Numbered from the stretch's first letter, positions 8,021 to 16,983 are shown. The stretch: 64,000 bases of DNA from Bacilli bacterium (GCA_017428495.1 JAFRQS010000030.1:105460-169459), one strand, 5' to 3'. The notes: generated by a model from the letters alone, not told the origin. Numbers and translations: made by a program.

Positions 8021-10096
8021 ATGGGATTAACAAGTAAATCTATGGGAATTCATTCAATAGATAATGATGTGTTATATAAAGATAATGAGAGCGATATTGT
8101 TGTTGCTCTTATAGGGAGTCCTAATGTTGGTAAAAGTACAATATTTAATTCTCTAACTGGAATGAATCAGCATACAGGAAATTGGACTGGAAAGACTGTA
8201 ACTTCTGCATTTGGAAAATATACTTTTAATGATGAAAATTTTATACTTGTAGATTTACCTGGTGCATATTCCCTTACTCCTAATTCAAAAGAAGAAGAAG
8301 TAACTAGAGATTTTATTGCTTTCTATAATCCAACAGTTGCTGTTGTAGTTATAGATGCAACTACTATTGAAAGAAATTTAAATATTGTTTTTCAAACAAT
8401 GGAAATTATGGATAATGTAATTTTATGTATCAATTTAATTGATGAGGCAAAAAAAAGAAATATTAATATTGATATTGATTTATTAAAAAAAGAGTTAAAA
8501 ATACCAATTGTATGTACCAGTGCTAGAAATGGAAATGGATTAGATAAATTAAAAAAAACAATATATTCTATGAGTGATAAAAAAAATATTAATAATAAAA
8601 TTTTATATAGTAATAATATTGAGGAATCTATAAAAAGAATTAACAAATACTTAGATGACAATATTAATTATAAGAATAATAGATGGTTAAGTATTAAATT
8701 ACTCACTGATGAATCTATTATTGATTCTATAAATAAATATTTAAATTATGATGTGCATGATGATTTGGAATTATTAAAAATTATAGAAGAAGAAAATAAT
8801 AAATATGAAGATTTAAGTAAAGAAATAATAAAAAGGAATATATTAGAAGCATGTAGAATATATATTAAAGTTGTATCAGCAAATAATTATAATAGAAAGA
8901 AATATATTAAATTAGATAGAATATTAACTTCAAAATCAACTGGTATACCAATAATGCTTCTATTATTTGGATTTATATTTTGGCTTACAATAAAAGGTGC
9001 TAATTATCCTTCAACTTTATTGTCTAATTTACTATTTGGATTTCAAAAAAATATATATAATTTTCTAGTCATTATAAACATGCCTTCTTGGTTAGTAGAT
9101 CCATTAGTAAATGGCGTGTATAAAACATTAGCATGGGTAATATCCGTTATGCTTCCACCAATGGCAATATTTTTTCCATTATTTACTTTACTTGAAGATT
9201 CTGGATATTTACCTAGATTTGCATTTAATATGGATAAATTATTCAATAAAGCTGGTGCTAATGGTAAGCAATCTCTTACTATGTGTATGGGTTTTGGATG
9301 TAATGCTTGTGGTGTTGTAGGATGTAGAATAATAGACTCAAAAAGAGAAAAATTAATTGCAATATTAACTAATGCTTTTGTACCATGTAATGGAAGATTT
9401 CCAACATTAATCACTCTAATAACTATATTTTTTATAAGTTCTTCTTTTAAATCTTCTTTAATATTATTTGGATTAATTCTATTATCAATAATAATCACAT
9501 TATTAGTTTCTAAATTATTATCTAAGACTATTTTAAAAGGAATACCATCATCATTTGTTCTTGAATTACCACCTTTTAGAAAACCTAAAATTGGAAAAGT
9601 AATAATTAGATCCATATTTGATAGAACATTATATATTCTAGGAAGAGCAATTGTTGTTGCTGCACCTATGGGACTTATAATATGGTTATTATCTAATACA
9701 TATATTGGAGATACATCCATATTAAGAATAATTTCTAATTTTTTAGATCCATTTGCAAAATTATTTGGATTAGATGGTGTAATATTATTTTCTTTCATAT
9801 TAGGATTTCCTGCTAATGAAATAGTTATTCCTATAGCAATTATGTCATATTCAGCTTCTTCATCTTTAAAAAGTTTGGATTTATTATCATTAAAAACTTT
9901 ATTAATAAATAATGGCTGGACATATATAACAGCATTATGTACAATTATTTTTACTCTTATACACTTTCCATGTGGTACTACTACCCTTACAATAAAAAAG
10001 GAAACAGGAAGTTTAAAGTGGACGTTGATAGCTATATTATTGCCTACTATTATTGGTCTAGCACTTTGTATTATTATAAATTTAATTTTAAACTGA
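8021..10096 (+). CDS. feoB: Ferrous iron transporter FeoB
   Basis: 691-residue inner-membrane Fe2+ uptake protein. The N-terminal G domain has G1 GSPNVGKS (32-39), G3 DLPGAYSL and G4 NLID; a helical spacer follows, then the membrane region with two Gate halves and the Core. The conserved Cys-rich segment FGCNACGVVGC and the final FPCGTTT are present. GGAGG lies 6 bases before the ATG, inside the 3' end of feoA, so translation is coupled. A terminator follows immediately. Confidence 0.96.
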   Translation: MGLTSKSMGIHSIDNDVLYKDNESDIVVALIGSPNVGKSTIFNSLTGMNQHTGNWTGKTVTSAFGKYTFNDENFILVDLPGAYSLTPNSKEEEVTRDFIAFYNPTVAVVVIDATTIERNLNIVFQTMEIMDNVILCINLIDEAKKRNINIDIDLLKKELKIPIVCTSARNGNGLDKLKKTIYSMSDKKNINNKILYSNNIEESIKRINKYLDDNINYKNNRWLSIKLLTDESIIDSINKYLNYDVHDDLELLKIIEEENNKYEDLSKEIIKRNILEACRIYIKVVSANNYNRKKYIKLDRILTSKSTGIPIMLLLFGFIFWLTIKGANYPSTLLSNLLFGFQKNIYNFLVIINMPSWLVDPLVNGVYKTLAWVISVMLPPMAIFFPLFTLLEDSGYLPRFAFNMDKLFNKAGANGKQSLTMCMGFGCNACGVVGCRIIDSKREKLIAILTNAFVPCNGRFPTLITLITIFFISSSFKSSLILFGLILLSIIITLLVSKLLSKTILKGIPSSFVLELPPFRKPKIGKVIIRSIFDRTLYILGRAIVVAAPMGLIIWLLSNTYIGDTSILRIISNFLDPFAKLFGLDGVILFSFILGFPANEIVIPIAIMSYSASSSLKSLDLLSLKTLLINNGWTYITALCTIIFTLIHFPCGTTTLTIKKETGSLKWTLIAILLPTIIGLALCIIINLILN

Positions 10097-10112
10097 CTTT
10101 GTCAGTTTTTTA
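10087..10112 (+). terminator. Intrinsic terminator of feoAB
   Basis: Stem AAACTGAC/GTCAGTTT with a TTT loop overlaps the feoB stop and runs into TTTTTATTT. Confidence 0.85.
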
Positions 10113-10157
10113 TTTAGATTTTTTTATGTTATAATTTTTTTGTAAGGTAGTGATATT

Positions 10158-10787
10158 ATGGCATCAACTATGATACATATTGTAGTAGCAAATGAAATAA
10201 ATAAAAAATTAAAAAGAGATTCTAGTAAATTATTAATTGGTACAATTGCACCAGATATATCAAAAAATATTGGTGAGAATAAAGTAAAAAGTCATTTTTT
10301 AGATAATAAAGATACTGACATACCTAACTTAAATAAGTTTCTAAATAAATATTCTAAATACTTAAATGATGATTTTGTGCTTGGATATTATATTCATTTA
10401 TTAACCGATTATTTATGGTTTAAATATTTTATGACAGAAATTAGTGATAAAAACATTATTACCAAATTAGATGGTAAAAAAGTAAAATGTACTGGTAAAA
10501 TGTTCATTAGATATATTTATAATGATTATACAAATTTAAATATTAAATTAATAGATGAATATAATTTAGATCTTAAAATATTCTTTAATGAATTACCACA
10601 ATTTGATAATATAATAGAAGAAATACCAATGAATAAACTTAATATAATTGTTGATAAAGCTGGTGAGATTATTAAGAATACTAAAGAACATAAAGATATG
10701 GTATTTAATTTAGATAATGTAAAAAAATTTATAAGTACTTCAGTAATGCTTATACAATCTGATTTAGATAAATTAAAAATTAATTAA
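10158..10787 (+). CDS. Zinc-dependent phospholipase C-like protein
   Basis: 209 residues. The N-terminus (STMIHIVVANEINK), GTIAPDI and the helix with GYYIHLLTDYLWF carry His and Asp residues arranged as in the zinc-dependent phospholipase C/S1-P1 nuclease-like family (PF00882-type) common in Bacillota. No signal peptide is visible, unlike secreted clostridial PLC, so it is probably cytoplasmic and its substrate is unknown. Followed 21 bases later by the methyltransferase gene, probably one transcript. Confidence 0.65.
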   Translation: MASTMIHIVVANEINKKLKRDSSKLLIGTIAPDISKNIGENKVKSHFLDNKDTDIPNLNKFLNKYSKYLNDDFVLGYYIHLLTDYLWFKYFMTEISDKNIITKLDGKKVKCTGKMFIRYIYNDYTNLNIKLIDEYNLDLKIFFNELPQFDNIIEEIPMNKLNIIVDKAGEIIKNTKEHKDMVFNLDNVKKFISTSVMLIQSDLDKLKIN

Positions 10788-10808
10788 TTATGGAAAGGAG
10801 ATATTATA

Positions 10809-11477
10809 ATGATTAAATCAAAAGGTTGGAATTGGGAAATAGTAAAAGAAGATGAAAATTGTATATGGAAAAATCCAAGTATAGAATCCTATTATTTATT
10901 AAATAGATGGACTTCACAAAATAAAAAAGATTTGTTAGATTTAGGTTGCGGTATAGGAAGACATTCTATTATGTTTGGTAAAAATGGATTTAATGTTTCA
11001 TGTTTTGATATAAGTGAAGATGGAATTAATAAAACTAGAAAATGGGCAATTGAAGAAAGATTAGATTTTGATTATAAAGTTGGTGACATGTTAGAATTAC
11101 CATATAAAGATGAGTCATTTGATTCAGTGTTATGCGTTAATGTAATTTCACATACTGATACAGAAGGTATGAAAAAAGTAGTAAAAGAATTAAATAGAAT
11201 TATGAAAAAAGATGCTGAATGTTATTTAACATTAGGTTCAAAAGATACTTGGGGTTTTAAACAAACTGATTGGCCTTTAGTAGATCCAAATACAAGATTA
11301 AGAATGGAAGAAGGGCCTGAATATAAAACGCCTCATTTCTATGCAGATTATAATTTAATAATGGATTTATTCAAAGATTTTAAAATCATAAATATAAGAC
11401 AAGTAGTAGATTATTATGAAAAAGATGGGAAAGTATTTGATTCATATCATTATCATGTAATAATTAAGAAACAATAA
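10809..11477 (+). CDS. Class I SAM-dependent methyltransferase
   Basis: 222-residue soluble methyltransferase. Motif I (LDLGCGIGRH) lies at about 43-52, with the acidic end of strand 2 at CFDIS and motif II/III around DSVLCVNVISHT. It belongs to the broad Methyltransf_11/25 group, so the substrate (small molecule, lipid or cofactor) cannot be named. A strong AAAGGAG precedes the ATG. A hairpin terminator follows the stop. Confidence 0.85.
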   Translation: MIKSKGWNWEIVKEDENCIWKNPSIESYYLLNRWTSQNKKDLLDLGCGIGRHSIMFGKNGFNVSCFDISEDGINKTRKWAIEERLDFDYKVGDMLELPYKDESFDSVLCVNVISHTDTEGMKKVVKELNRIMKKDAECYLTLGSKDTWGFKQTDWPLVDPNTRLRMEEGPEYKTPHFYADYNLIMDLFKDFKIINIRQVVDYYEKDGKVFDSYHYHVIIKKQ

Positions 11478-11504
11478 TGACTCAACACAAAGTTGAGTCA
11501 TTTT
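11476..11504 (+). terminator. Hairpin terminator after the methyltransferase gene
   Basis: An 11-bp stem AATGACTCAAC/GTTGAGTCATT with a 5-base loop, followed by a short T run. Confidence 0.7.
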
Positions 11505-11565
11505 CAACTTTAAAGTTATTCATTTTTATTATTTATAATGATATTATATATTTGGAGGTTATAAT

Positions 11566-12258
11566 ATGAATAAAAATTTTAAAGCAATTATTTTAGTTAT
11601 ATGTGGAATAATTATTGGTGGTTTAATTGTATTTTTAGTAAAACCTACAAATGCATTAAAATCTTTACCAAAGCAAGAAAAATCTGAAGGATTAAGAGGA
11701 ATATATGATATTGATAAAAATATCAATGAGAAAACAATTGATAACTTTTTAGGAAGGCCTGATGTAGTATATAGAGATGTTAGAATGCTTGAAGATACTG
11801 CAACTTGGGAAAATAAAGGTGGCGTAAGAGATTTAACTGGATTTGTAGAAGGATTTGAAGTTATACCTTATGCTTATTTAACTGAATTTCCACAAGAATA
11901 CATTGATCAAAAGAAATCTGAAAATGTATCTGGTTTATATGAAGGTAAAACACTATTTAGATTAGAAAATGGTAAATATATTGCTAATTATAAAGAATCA
12001 ATGGAAATACTTGAATATATATTCCCTAAAGATAAAACAATATTTATAATGTGTGGTGCTGGTGGATATGCTAATTTCACTAAGCAAATGTTAGGAGCAC
12101 TTGGATGGGATACATCTAAAATATATAATGTTGGTGGTTTCTGGAATTATGAGGGAACTAAAGCAATAAGTACTAAAATAGAAGGTTCTGATAAATGTGA
12201 TTTTTCTAAAGTACCATATCATAATATAGATTTTGATAGATTAACTGAGGTTAAATAA
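11566..12258 (+). CDS. Membrane-anchored rhodanese-like protein
   Basis: 230 residues. An uncleaved signal/membrane helix (residues 7-25) is followed by an extracytoplasmic rhodanese-like domain: VVYRDVRMLED near 68-77 and the active-site loop IMCGAGGYAN with Cys163, then GW...VGGFWNY. The loop lacks the Arg/Lys usual in sulfurtransferases (CRxGxR), so sulfur transfer is uncertain. Its stop TAA shares one base with the start of the next gene (TAATG), which suggests translational coupling with the thioredoxin-like lipoprotein. Confidence 0.8.
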   Translation: MNKNFKAIILVICGIIIGGLIVFLVKPTNALKSLPKQEKSEGLRGIYDIDKNINEKTIDNFLGRPDVVYRDVRMLEDTATWENKGGVRDLTGFVEGFEVIPYAYLTEFPQEYIDQKKSENVSGLYEGKTLFRLENGKYIANYKESMEILEYIFPKDKTIFIMCGAGGYANFTKQMLGALGWDTSKIYNVGGFWNYEGTKAISTKIEGSDKCDFSKVPYHNIDFDRLTEVK

Positions 12259-12701
12259 TGTTTAAAAAAGTATTATTATTAATTACTTGCATAATATTAT
12301 TAACAGGATGTTCAAAAACTATAGAAAAATTTTATTTAAGTGATGAATTTTATAATGAAGGTACGTTTATAAAAATTAAAAGTGATGATTTAGATAATTA
12401 TAAAGATAAAAACTATGTAATATTTACATATAATAATTTCTGTAGTCTTTCTATACCATGTGATGAAATATTTCAAAAATCAATGACTAATAATAAAATA
12501 GATTTTTTATCTATTACATTTGAAGAATTTAAAAAAACAGAACTATATAATATAGTCAAATATGCCCCATCAGTAATTATTGTAAAAGATAATAAAATAG
12601 TTGCATATTTAGACGCCGAAAAAAATAATGACTTAGAAAAATATCAAGATGTAGATAAATTTACTGAATGGTTAAGTAATTATATATATTTAAAAAAATA
12701 A
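12258..12701 (+). CDS. Thioredoxin-like lipoprotein
   Basis: 147 residues. A lipoprotein signal with lipobox LTGC places Cys18 as the lipidated residue. The mature part reads as a small thioredoxin-like fold: strand YVIFTY, then Cys62-x5-Cys68 where CxxC would be, and a cis-Pro-like APSVIIVKDNKIV strand. The widened Cys pair is unusual. Coupled to the rhodanese gene by a one-base overlap, so the two probably act together on thiols or sulfane sulfur outside the membrane. The pathway is inference. Confidence 0.7.
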   Translation: MFKKVLLLITCIILLTGCSKTIEKFYLSDEFYNEGTFIKIKSDDLDNYKDKNYVIFTYNNFCSLSIPCDEIFQKSMTNNKIDFLSITFEEFKKTELYNIVKYAPSVIIVKDNKIVAYLDAEKNNDLEKYQDVDKFTEWLSNYIYLKK

Positions 12702-12719
12702 GATTAATCTTATTTTTTT
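12692..12719 (+). terminator. Intrinsic terminator after the lipoprotein gene
   Basis: Stem AAAAATAAG/CTTATTTTT around loop ATTAAT, followed by eight T. Confidence 0.8.
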
Positions 12720-12762
12720 TAAATTGAACATCAGTAAAATATAATATATAATTTAAATATAA

Positions 12763-12849
12763 TAGAGGCATTATTGCTGGTATTACATTACTATAGCTGG
12801 TATTACAACATATATAATTATTAAAAAGAAAAAAGATATAATTCAATAA
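12763..12849 (+). pseudogene. Possible remnant of a small membrane-protein gene with a short direct repeat
   Basis: GCTGGTATTACA occurs twice (12776-12787 and 12796-12807). One frame ending at 12849 reads AGITTYIIIKKKKDIIQ, the typical end of a short single-helix protein, but it has no ATG with a ribosome site, and the first repeat copy encodes the same AGIT segment in another frame. It looks like a frameshifted or decayed small gene. Confidence 0.25.
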
Positions 12850-12876
12850 AAAATCACTAACTAAGTTAGTGATTTA
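12848..12876. terminator. Bidirectional terminator between converging genes
   Basis: Stem AAATCACTAAC/GTTAGTGATTT with loop TAA, A-rich on the left and T-rich on the right, so it can serve both strands. It overlaps the end of the minus-strand gene. Confidence 0.75.
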
Positions 12877-13638
12877 TTTTTTTCTTGATGTAACTTTTAA
12901 ACCCATACTAACAAATTTATTATATAATTCTATTTGTTCATCTTCTGACAATTCTGTAATAAACCTATTATTCTTTGTAAAAGTCACATCATCACTTTCA
13001 TTTTTTGATACAACTCCCAATATAAATTCTGGTGGTAAATAACCTATATTATTTACAAATATATTAATTGGTAAATTTGCTACTCTTCTATCATCTTTAG
13101 AAATAAAATCCAAATTTTTTGGAAAAGTACCTATTTCTACTCTTTCACCATTTTCACTTAACATTGTAGTAGGAATAGCAACTACAGCACCACCTGTATT
13201 TCTATATAATGCAAATGAATAAAATTTTTCTAACATAGATCTTAAATTATCAATAATATTATCATCACCTAATATATGTACATTTTCTGCTACTCCACCA
13301 CCTTCTCTTCTTGCTGATATTAATCCTTTTTCTAATATGCTTTTTGCAAGCATTGATGGTTCACACATAATTCTATTATTTAAACCACACATATGACTAC
13401 CTATAGTAAACTCTTCCATTTTACTTAGCATTTCTATGCATGTTCTTATATTTTTATCTACATTTTCATCTATAATACTTCTTAAATATTCATTCATTTC
13501 ATTATTTATTAATTCTTGACTTCTTTTTAATTCCTTATATTCATCAGAATCATACTTATTTGCAAGCTGTAATTCACATATTCTATCTGATATTTTATCA
13601 TCTTGTTCCATTAACTCTTTTATTCTATTTTTACTCAT
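12874..13638 (-). CDS. Conserved-type hypothetical protein with N-terminal coiled coil
   Basis: 254 residues, soluble, family not recognised. Residues 1-55 form a charged coiled coil (ISDRICELQLANKYDSDEYKELKRS...). The rest is a mixed alpha/beta domain with a Gly-rich stretch (ARREGGGVAENVHI) and LPINIFVNNIGYLPPEFILGVV. No signal peptide or membrane helix. Its start overlaps the end of the upstream membrane protein gene by 8 bases, so the two are translated together. Confidence 0.6.
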   Translation of the reverse strand: MSKNRIKELMEQDDKISDRICELQLANKYDSDEYKELKRSQELINNEMNEYLRSIIDENVDKNIRTCIEMLSKMEEFTIGSHMCGLNNRIMCEPSMLAKSILEKGLISARREGGGVAENVHILGDDNIIDNLRSMLEKFYSFALYRNTGGAVVAIPTTMLSENGERVEIGTFPKNLDFISKDDRRVANLPINIFVNNIGYLPPEFILGVVSKNESDDVTFTKNNRFITELSEDEQIELYNKFVSMGLKVTSRKK

Positions 13639-14191
13639 TTCTACTCCTTATTAAATTTTTTCTATGACCTTTAAAACCATATTTATCAGTTATCGGATCC
13701 TTAAATATAAAGTTTTTAGCAGGTAATAATGTATGTATCATATATCCACCAAACACTAAAAATATTCCTATACATGATAAATAATTATATATAAATTCAA
13801 TTGAGTTTATTCTTATTAAATAATTAAATGCTAACTGACTACAAATTATAACAATATAAAAACTCATAATATTAAAAATCACTATTTCTTTTTTTAATAT
13901 AAATTGATATCCATAATATATTATAGGCATCAATAATATTATTATAATTAAACTAACAAATTTAGCTAAAAAATAATTTGAATTCATACCATATATATAT
14001 CCATCAACTAATGACCATAATAATGTTGGGGTAAGTGCTATTTTTATATGTTCCCAGGTACTTTCATTTACAGCAGTAAATAACCCTATTATTTTATTAT
14101 GACTGGTTATATCATATAAAAAGTGTGACAATGTTCCAATTATAGATATCACTATAATACTAACAGTAATAAAACTCATATATTTCACCAA
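13631..14191 (-). CDS. DUF6512-like integral membrane protein
   Basis: 186 residues with about five membrane helices. The N-terminal signature ISIIGTLSHFLYD, then GLFTAVNESTWEHIKI, matches the small Bacillota membrane family annotated DUF6512, with conserved His and ESTWEH. Biochemical function unknown. Operon with the downstream coiled-coil protein (8-base overlap). Confidence 0.7.
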   Translation of the reverse strand: MVKYMSFITVSIIVISIIGTLSHFLYDITSHNKIIGLFTAVNESTWEHIKIALTPTLLWSLVDGYIYGMNSNYFLAKFVSLIIIILLMPIIYYGYQFILKKEIVIFNIMSFYIVIICSQLAFNYLIRINSIEFIYNYLSCIGIFLVFGGYMIHTLLPAKNFIFKDPITDKYGFKGHRKNLIRSRNE

Positions 14192-14227
14192 TATAATTAT
14201 ATTATACTACACATATATTATAACATC

Positions 14228-14569
14228 TTATTTCTTAACCTTTTCTTTTGAAGATTCTTTAGATTGTTTCTCTTCCATATATAATCTATATCTAACATCT
14301 AACATTTTTAAAGAATACTTTCTTAAATACTCCCCATCTTCTCTTGTTAATTCTGGATCAATATTAGTATAATCAGTTCCCATAATTAAATTAGTAATTT
14401 CATCTTTTGTATATCCATTATCTAATAATTCATCTATTTCCATAACTAAACTAACAGAATATCCCATAAGTTTTTCATTACTATATATATAATAATCATT
14501 ATATACATCACCTATTTTACCTAATGTCATTGATAATGCTAATAATTTATAAATAGTGTTTTCTACCAT
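14228..14569 (-). CDS. Small hypothetical protein
   Basis: 113 residues, soluble and helical. The reading frame is open 54 bases further upstream, but this ATG is chosen because GGAGG lies 8 bases before it. The C-terminus is Lys/Glu/Ser-rich (EKQSKESSKEKVKK). No recognised family. It stands alone after the aquaporin terminator and probably has its own promoter: TATAAT-like sequence lies in the 50 bases upstream. Confidence 0.55.
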   Translation of the reverse strand: MVENTIYKLLALSMTLGKIGDVYNDYYIYSNEKLMGYSVSLVMEIDELLDNGYTKDEITNLIMGTDYTNIDPELTREDGEYLRKYSLKMLDVRYRLYMEEKQSKESSKEKVKK

Positions 14570-14613
14570 ATAAAACCTCCATATTTTTGTATGTATTATA
14601 ATATTATATAATA

Positions 14614-14642
14614 AAAAAATCAAACATATTGTTTGATTTTTT
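14614..14642 (-). terminator. Intrinsic terminator of the aquaporin gene
   Basis: Stem AAAAAATCAAACA/TGTTTGATTTTTT with a 3-base loop just past the stop, followed on the minus strand by T-rich sequence. Confidence 0.8.
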
Positions 14643-14645
14643 GGA

Positions 14646-15284
14646 TTATTTTTCTTTCAAAACATATTTATAGAATAATCCAGCAATAATTGCACCTATA
14701 ATTGGAGCTATAATAAAAATCCATACATTACACAAAGCATCTCCACCTTGTAAAATAGCTGGTGCCAAACTTCTAGCAGGATTAACACTTGTTCCAGTAA
14801 ATGGAAGACCAAATAAATGCACTAATGTTAAAGTAAGACCAATGACAATTCCTGTTACATGACCATTTTCTTTTTTATCAGTCACACCTAATATTGTTGT
14901 TGTAAAAATAAATGTTAAAATTATTTCTACAACTAAAGCAACCCACACTGTAGTATTTCCTACAAGTCCATTAGCTCCAAGTGCATTAAATCCACCTAAA
15001 AGTAATGCTAATAATAAAGAACCAGCAAATGCACCGATAATTTGAGCCACAATATAGCAAATACATTCCTTAGCATTCATTTTACCTGCTACTAATAAAG
15101 AAATTGATACAGCAGGATTAATATGACATCCAGATACATTACCAATACTATATGCAGCAGCAACAATAACTAATCCAAATGCAAGTGAAGTTGCTACTAG
15201 ATTAACTCCCGAAGTAACTGCTACACCACAAGCTACAAGTGTAAGTAACATAGTTCCAACAGCTTCAGCAATATACTTTCTCAT
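14646..15284 (-). CDS. aqpZ: Aquaporin (MIP family, AqpZ-like)
   Basis: 212-residue six-helix water channel of the plasma membrane. Both half-helix motifs are intact: NPA at 56-58 and NPAR at 168-171. The selectivity filter residues read like AqpZ: His156 in VHLFGLP, Thr before SVNPAR, and Arg171. GlpF-type glycerol facilitators lack that His, so a water channel is favoured. Cys53 before HINPAV replaces the small residue usual in E. coli. Strong GGAGG and promoter upstream. Confidence 0.92.
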   Translation of the reverse strand: MRKYIAEAVGTMLLTLVACGVAVTSGVNLVATSLAFGLVIVAAAYSIGNVSGCHINPAVSISLLVAGKMNAKECICYIVAQIIGAFAGSLLLALLLGGFNALGANGLVGNTTVWVALVVEIILTFIFTTTILGVTDKKENGHVTGIVIGLTLTLVHLFGLPFTGTSVNPARSLAPAILQGGDALCNVWIFIIAPIIGAIIAGLFYKYVLKEK

Positions 15285-15304
15285 TTTCTCGCCTCCTTAA
15301 CATT

Positions 15305-15334
15305 ATTATACTATAAAAATTAAAACTCAAACAA
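15305..15334 (-). promoter_or_regulatory. Promoter of the aquaporin gene
   Basis: On the minus strand, TTGTTT (15334-15329) and TATAAT (15310-15305) are separated by 18 bases and lie just before the leader with AAGGAGG. Confidence 0.6.
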
Positions 15335-15342
15335 TAACAAAA

Positions 15343-15362
15343 GCAAGATTTCTCTTGCTTCT
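15343..15362 (-). terminator. Hairpin terminator between the cassette-like array and aqpZ
   Basis: Stem AAGCAAGA/TCTTGCTT around a TTTC-type loop, followed on the minus strand by TTGTT. It lies about 40 bases beyond the terminator of element A, so transcription from the array is stopped twice. Confidence 0.55.
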
Positions 15363-15395
15363 CAAATTGACATATTGCATAAGAATCAGCTTACA

Positions 15396-15465
15396 AATAA
15401 AAAGCTCTAACTATAAAAGTTAGAGCAAATATTCCATTGGCACAATAATCATAGGGGTTTAAAAC
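15396..15465 (-). repeat. 28-bp element plus terminator, copy A
   Basis: The core is 15438-15465; read on the plus strand it begins TGGCACAATAA and ends GGGTTTAAAAC. On the minus strand it follows the stop of the zinc-ribbon gene by 5 bases, then an AT spacer (GAATATT), then the hairpin GCTCTAACT/AGTTAGAGC (15404-15426) and a T run. The hairpin is nearly identical to that of copy D. Together it is a gene-end unit; see the cassette finding. Confidence 0.75.
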
Positions 15466-15470
15466 TGATT

Positions 15471-15929
15471 TCAACTCAGTTCCATAGAGTAATCTTTTGG
15501 ATTCATACTGTTTAAATCAACTTTGTGCATTACAAGCATATCTTGGGATATTTTTTTAAACATGTTTTCATCAAAATTATTTTTCAATAACATTATCTTT
15601 TCTTGTTGAATTCCTATATAAAAGATTTTTTGGGGGCTTAATACTTTTTTTGGTACAATAACTTTTAATAAAGAACTATAAGTATTATTATTATCAAGAA
15701 ATAAGTAACCAAATTCTATTATTAGATTTTTGAAATCATTTTTAGTTATTTTATTTATGTTTATTAAATACGCTAGTACATTATCACCTATTTTTTCTTT
15801 TGCTTGTTGATCAGTTATTACGTTTTTAAAAGGCGTGCTTAAATTAGCACTATATCCACACTTATCACATACATCACCATTTAATATTGAACCACAATTT
15901 CTGCATACAGAATTATTCATATAATTCAC
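15471..15929 (-). CDS. Zinc-ribbon hypothetical protein (cassette gene 3)
   Basis: 152 residues. The N-terminus has a zinc ribbon: CRNCG (Cys9, Cys12) and CDKCG. The remainder is soluble with an ILPKKV/YIGIQQEKIMLL-type beta region; no family recognised. The gene has its own TATAAT at 15941-15946, directly after the terminator of element B, and ends 5 bases before element A. It is therefore a self-contained unit between two copies of the 28-bp element. Confidence 0.65.
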   Translation of the reverse strand: MNYMNNSVCRNCGSILNGDVCDKCGYSANLSTPFKNVITDQQAKEKIGDNVLAYLININKITKNDFKNLIIEFGYLFLDNNNTYSSLLKVIVPKKVLSPQKIFYIGIQQEKIMLLKNNFDENMFKKISQDMLVMHKVDLNSMNPKDYSMELS

Positions 15930-15950
15930 CTCATATAAACATTATAACAT

Positions 15951-16013
15951 AAAAAAAAGTAGCATAGCTACTTTAATATTCTTTATGGCACGAGTCGTTA
16001 CCGGTTGTGAAAC
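15951..16013 (-). repeat. 28-bp element plus terminator, copy B (diverged centre)
   Basis: The core is 15986-16013, exactly 28 bases. On the plus strand it keeps the outer TGGCACGA and GTGAAAC ends, but its central 14 bases differ from copies A, C and D. The same AATATTC spacer follows, and the hairpin AAAGTAGC/GCTACTTT with eight T on the minus strand (15951-15974) is a third, unrelated stem. Confidence 0.7.
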
Positions 16014-16080
16014 TACTTCATGCAAATTAACTGCTACAAAAAGTATATCATATATTAGTATTTTATTAAACATTCTATTT

Positions 16081-16926
16081 TTAATTTTTAACTCTAGTCT
16101 TTGCTGGCTTTTTTTCTAATAAATCTGTCCAATGTCCACTAGGCATAAATTCTGATGTATCTTTATTATTATCTTGTGCCTTCAAAAAGGCATCCCATTG
16201 CTCTTTTGTAAGTACATTTTTGAAATGATTATCATAAAATCTAAACCAAGCCCAATATGATGGTGTTGGTGTAATGTGTTTACCTTTTTCTGGCTTTGGT
16301 AACTCTACACCAAATTTTGTTGTCTGATATACCAAATATTCTAGGGCATATTGTTCTTCTGGTAGATCTATTTCAGGCATTCTTCCATCGGCCATATCAT
16401 GATTGCATTGCCAAATATATCCACCTAAATAATCAATTGCAAAATATAGTTCTACTTCACCTAAATTATTAATTCTTCCTGGGTCTTTGATAATTCCCGG
16501 ATATATACCATATGTTGGCTCATTTATTTTTAAATTAAGTACATCATAATCAACAAAACCTTTACCATTAATTAATTCAGTAAGTCTTTCTTTACGATTT
16601 TTTATATCCCATTCAATAGTTGGCTCAGCGGTTTCTGTTTTTTCTCCTTTTTTTAATCTGTCATAACTACAAATCGGTTCATAATTATTCATCGCTTTTG
16701 TTAGCACGGGAATCAATTCATCTAACACTTCTTTATAATCTAAAGTTGTTGAAGCTAATAAGCAATCAGCATACTTAAAGTATGATATTTTTATTGGTTT
16801 TGAATCAAGTGTTCCTTCAATGGTATACATTGCATTTTTTGGACGAGAAATATTTATTCTTTCCTTATATTTTTTTTGTAAAATTGTTTTTACTTCATTG
16901 ATATCATAAATTCTAGCTGTTGACAT
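16081..16926 (-). CDS. Hypothetical protein (cassette gene 2)
   Basis: 281 residues, soluble, family not recognised. Trp/Tyr-rich features include EWDIKNRKERL near 125, an acidic LGEVELYFAIDYLGGYIWQCNHD segment split by aromatic residues, and a C-terminal PSYWAWFRFYDNHF. Base composition is visibly less AT-rich than the flanking chromosome. Own TATAAT at 16954-16959 and GGGAGG before the ATG. It lies between elements B and C in the same orientation as its two neighbours. Confidence 0.6.
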   Translation of the reverse strand: MSTARIYDINEVKTILQKKYKERINISRPKNAMYTIEGTLDSKPIKISYFKYADCLLASTTLDYKEVLDELIPVLTKAMNNYEPICSYDRLKKGEKTETAEPTIEWDIKNRKERLTELINGKGFVDYDVLNLKINEPTYGIYPGIIKDPGRINNLGEVELYFAIDYLGGYIWQCNHDMADGRMPEIDLPEEQYALEYLVYQTTKFGVELPKPEKGKHITPTPSYWAWFRFYDNHFKNVLTKEQWDAFLKAQDNNKDTSEFMPSGHWTDLLEKKPAKTRVKN

Positions 16927-16983
16927 TTTTTAAACCTCCCTTATTGATTTAATATTATAGCATATTTTTCTCTATTTCAATAT

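Noticed and set aside
9043..9798. 251-codon open frame opposite feoB
   Set aside because: It lies wholly antisense to a clear feoB, has no ribosome site and its protein has no recognisable features; a shadow of the AT-rich coding strand.
15986..16013. Element B as the 3' half of a tRNA or tmRNA
   Set aside because: It ends in TGCCA and has a TTCA-type loop on the minus strand, but no T-stem pairs and the 3' arm is three bases too long; no 5' half exists upstream.
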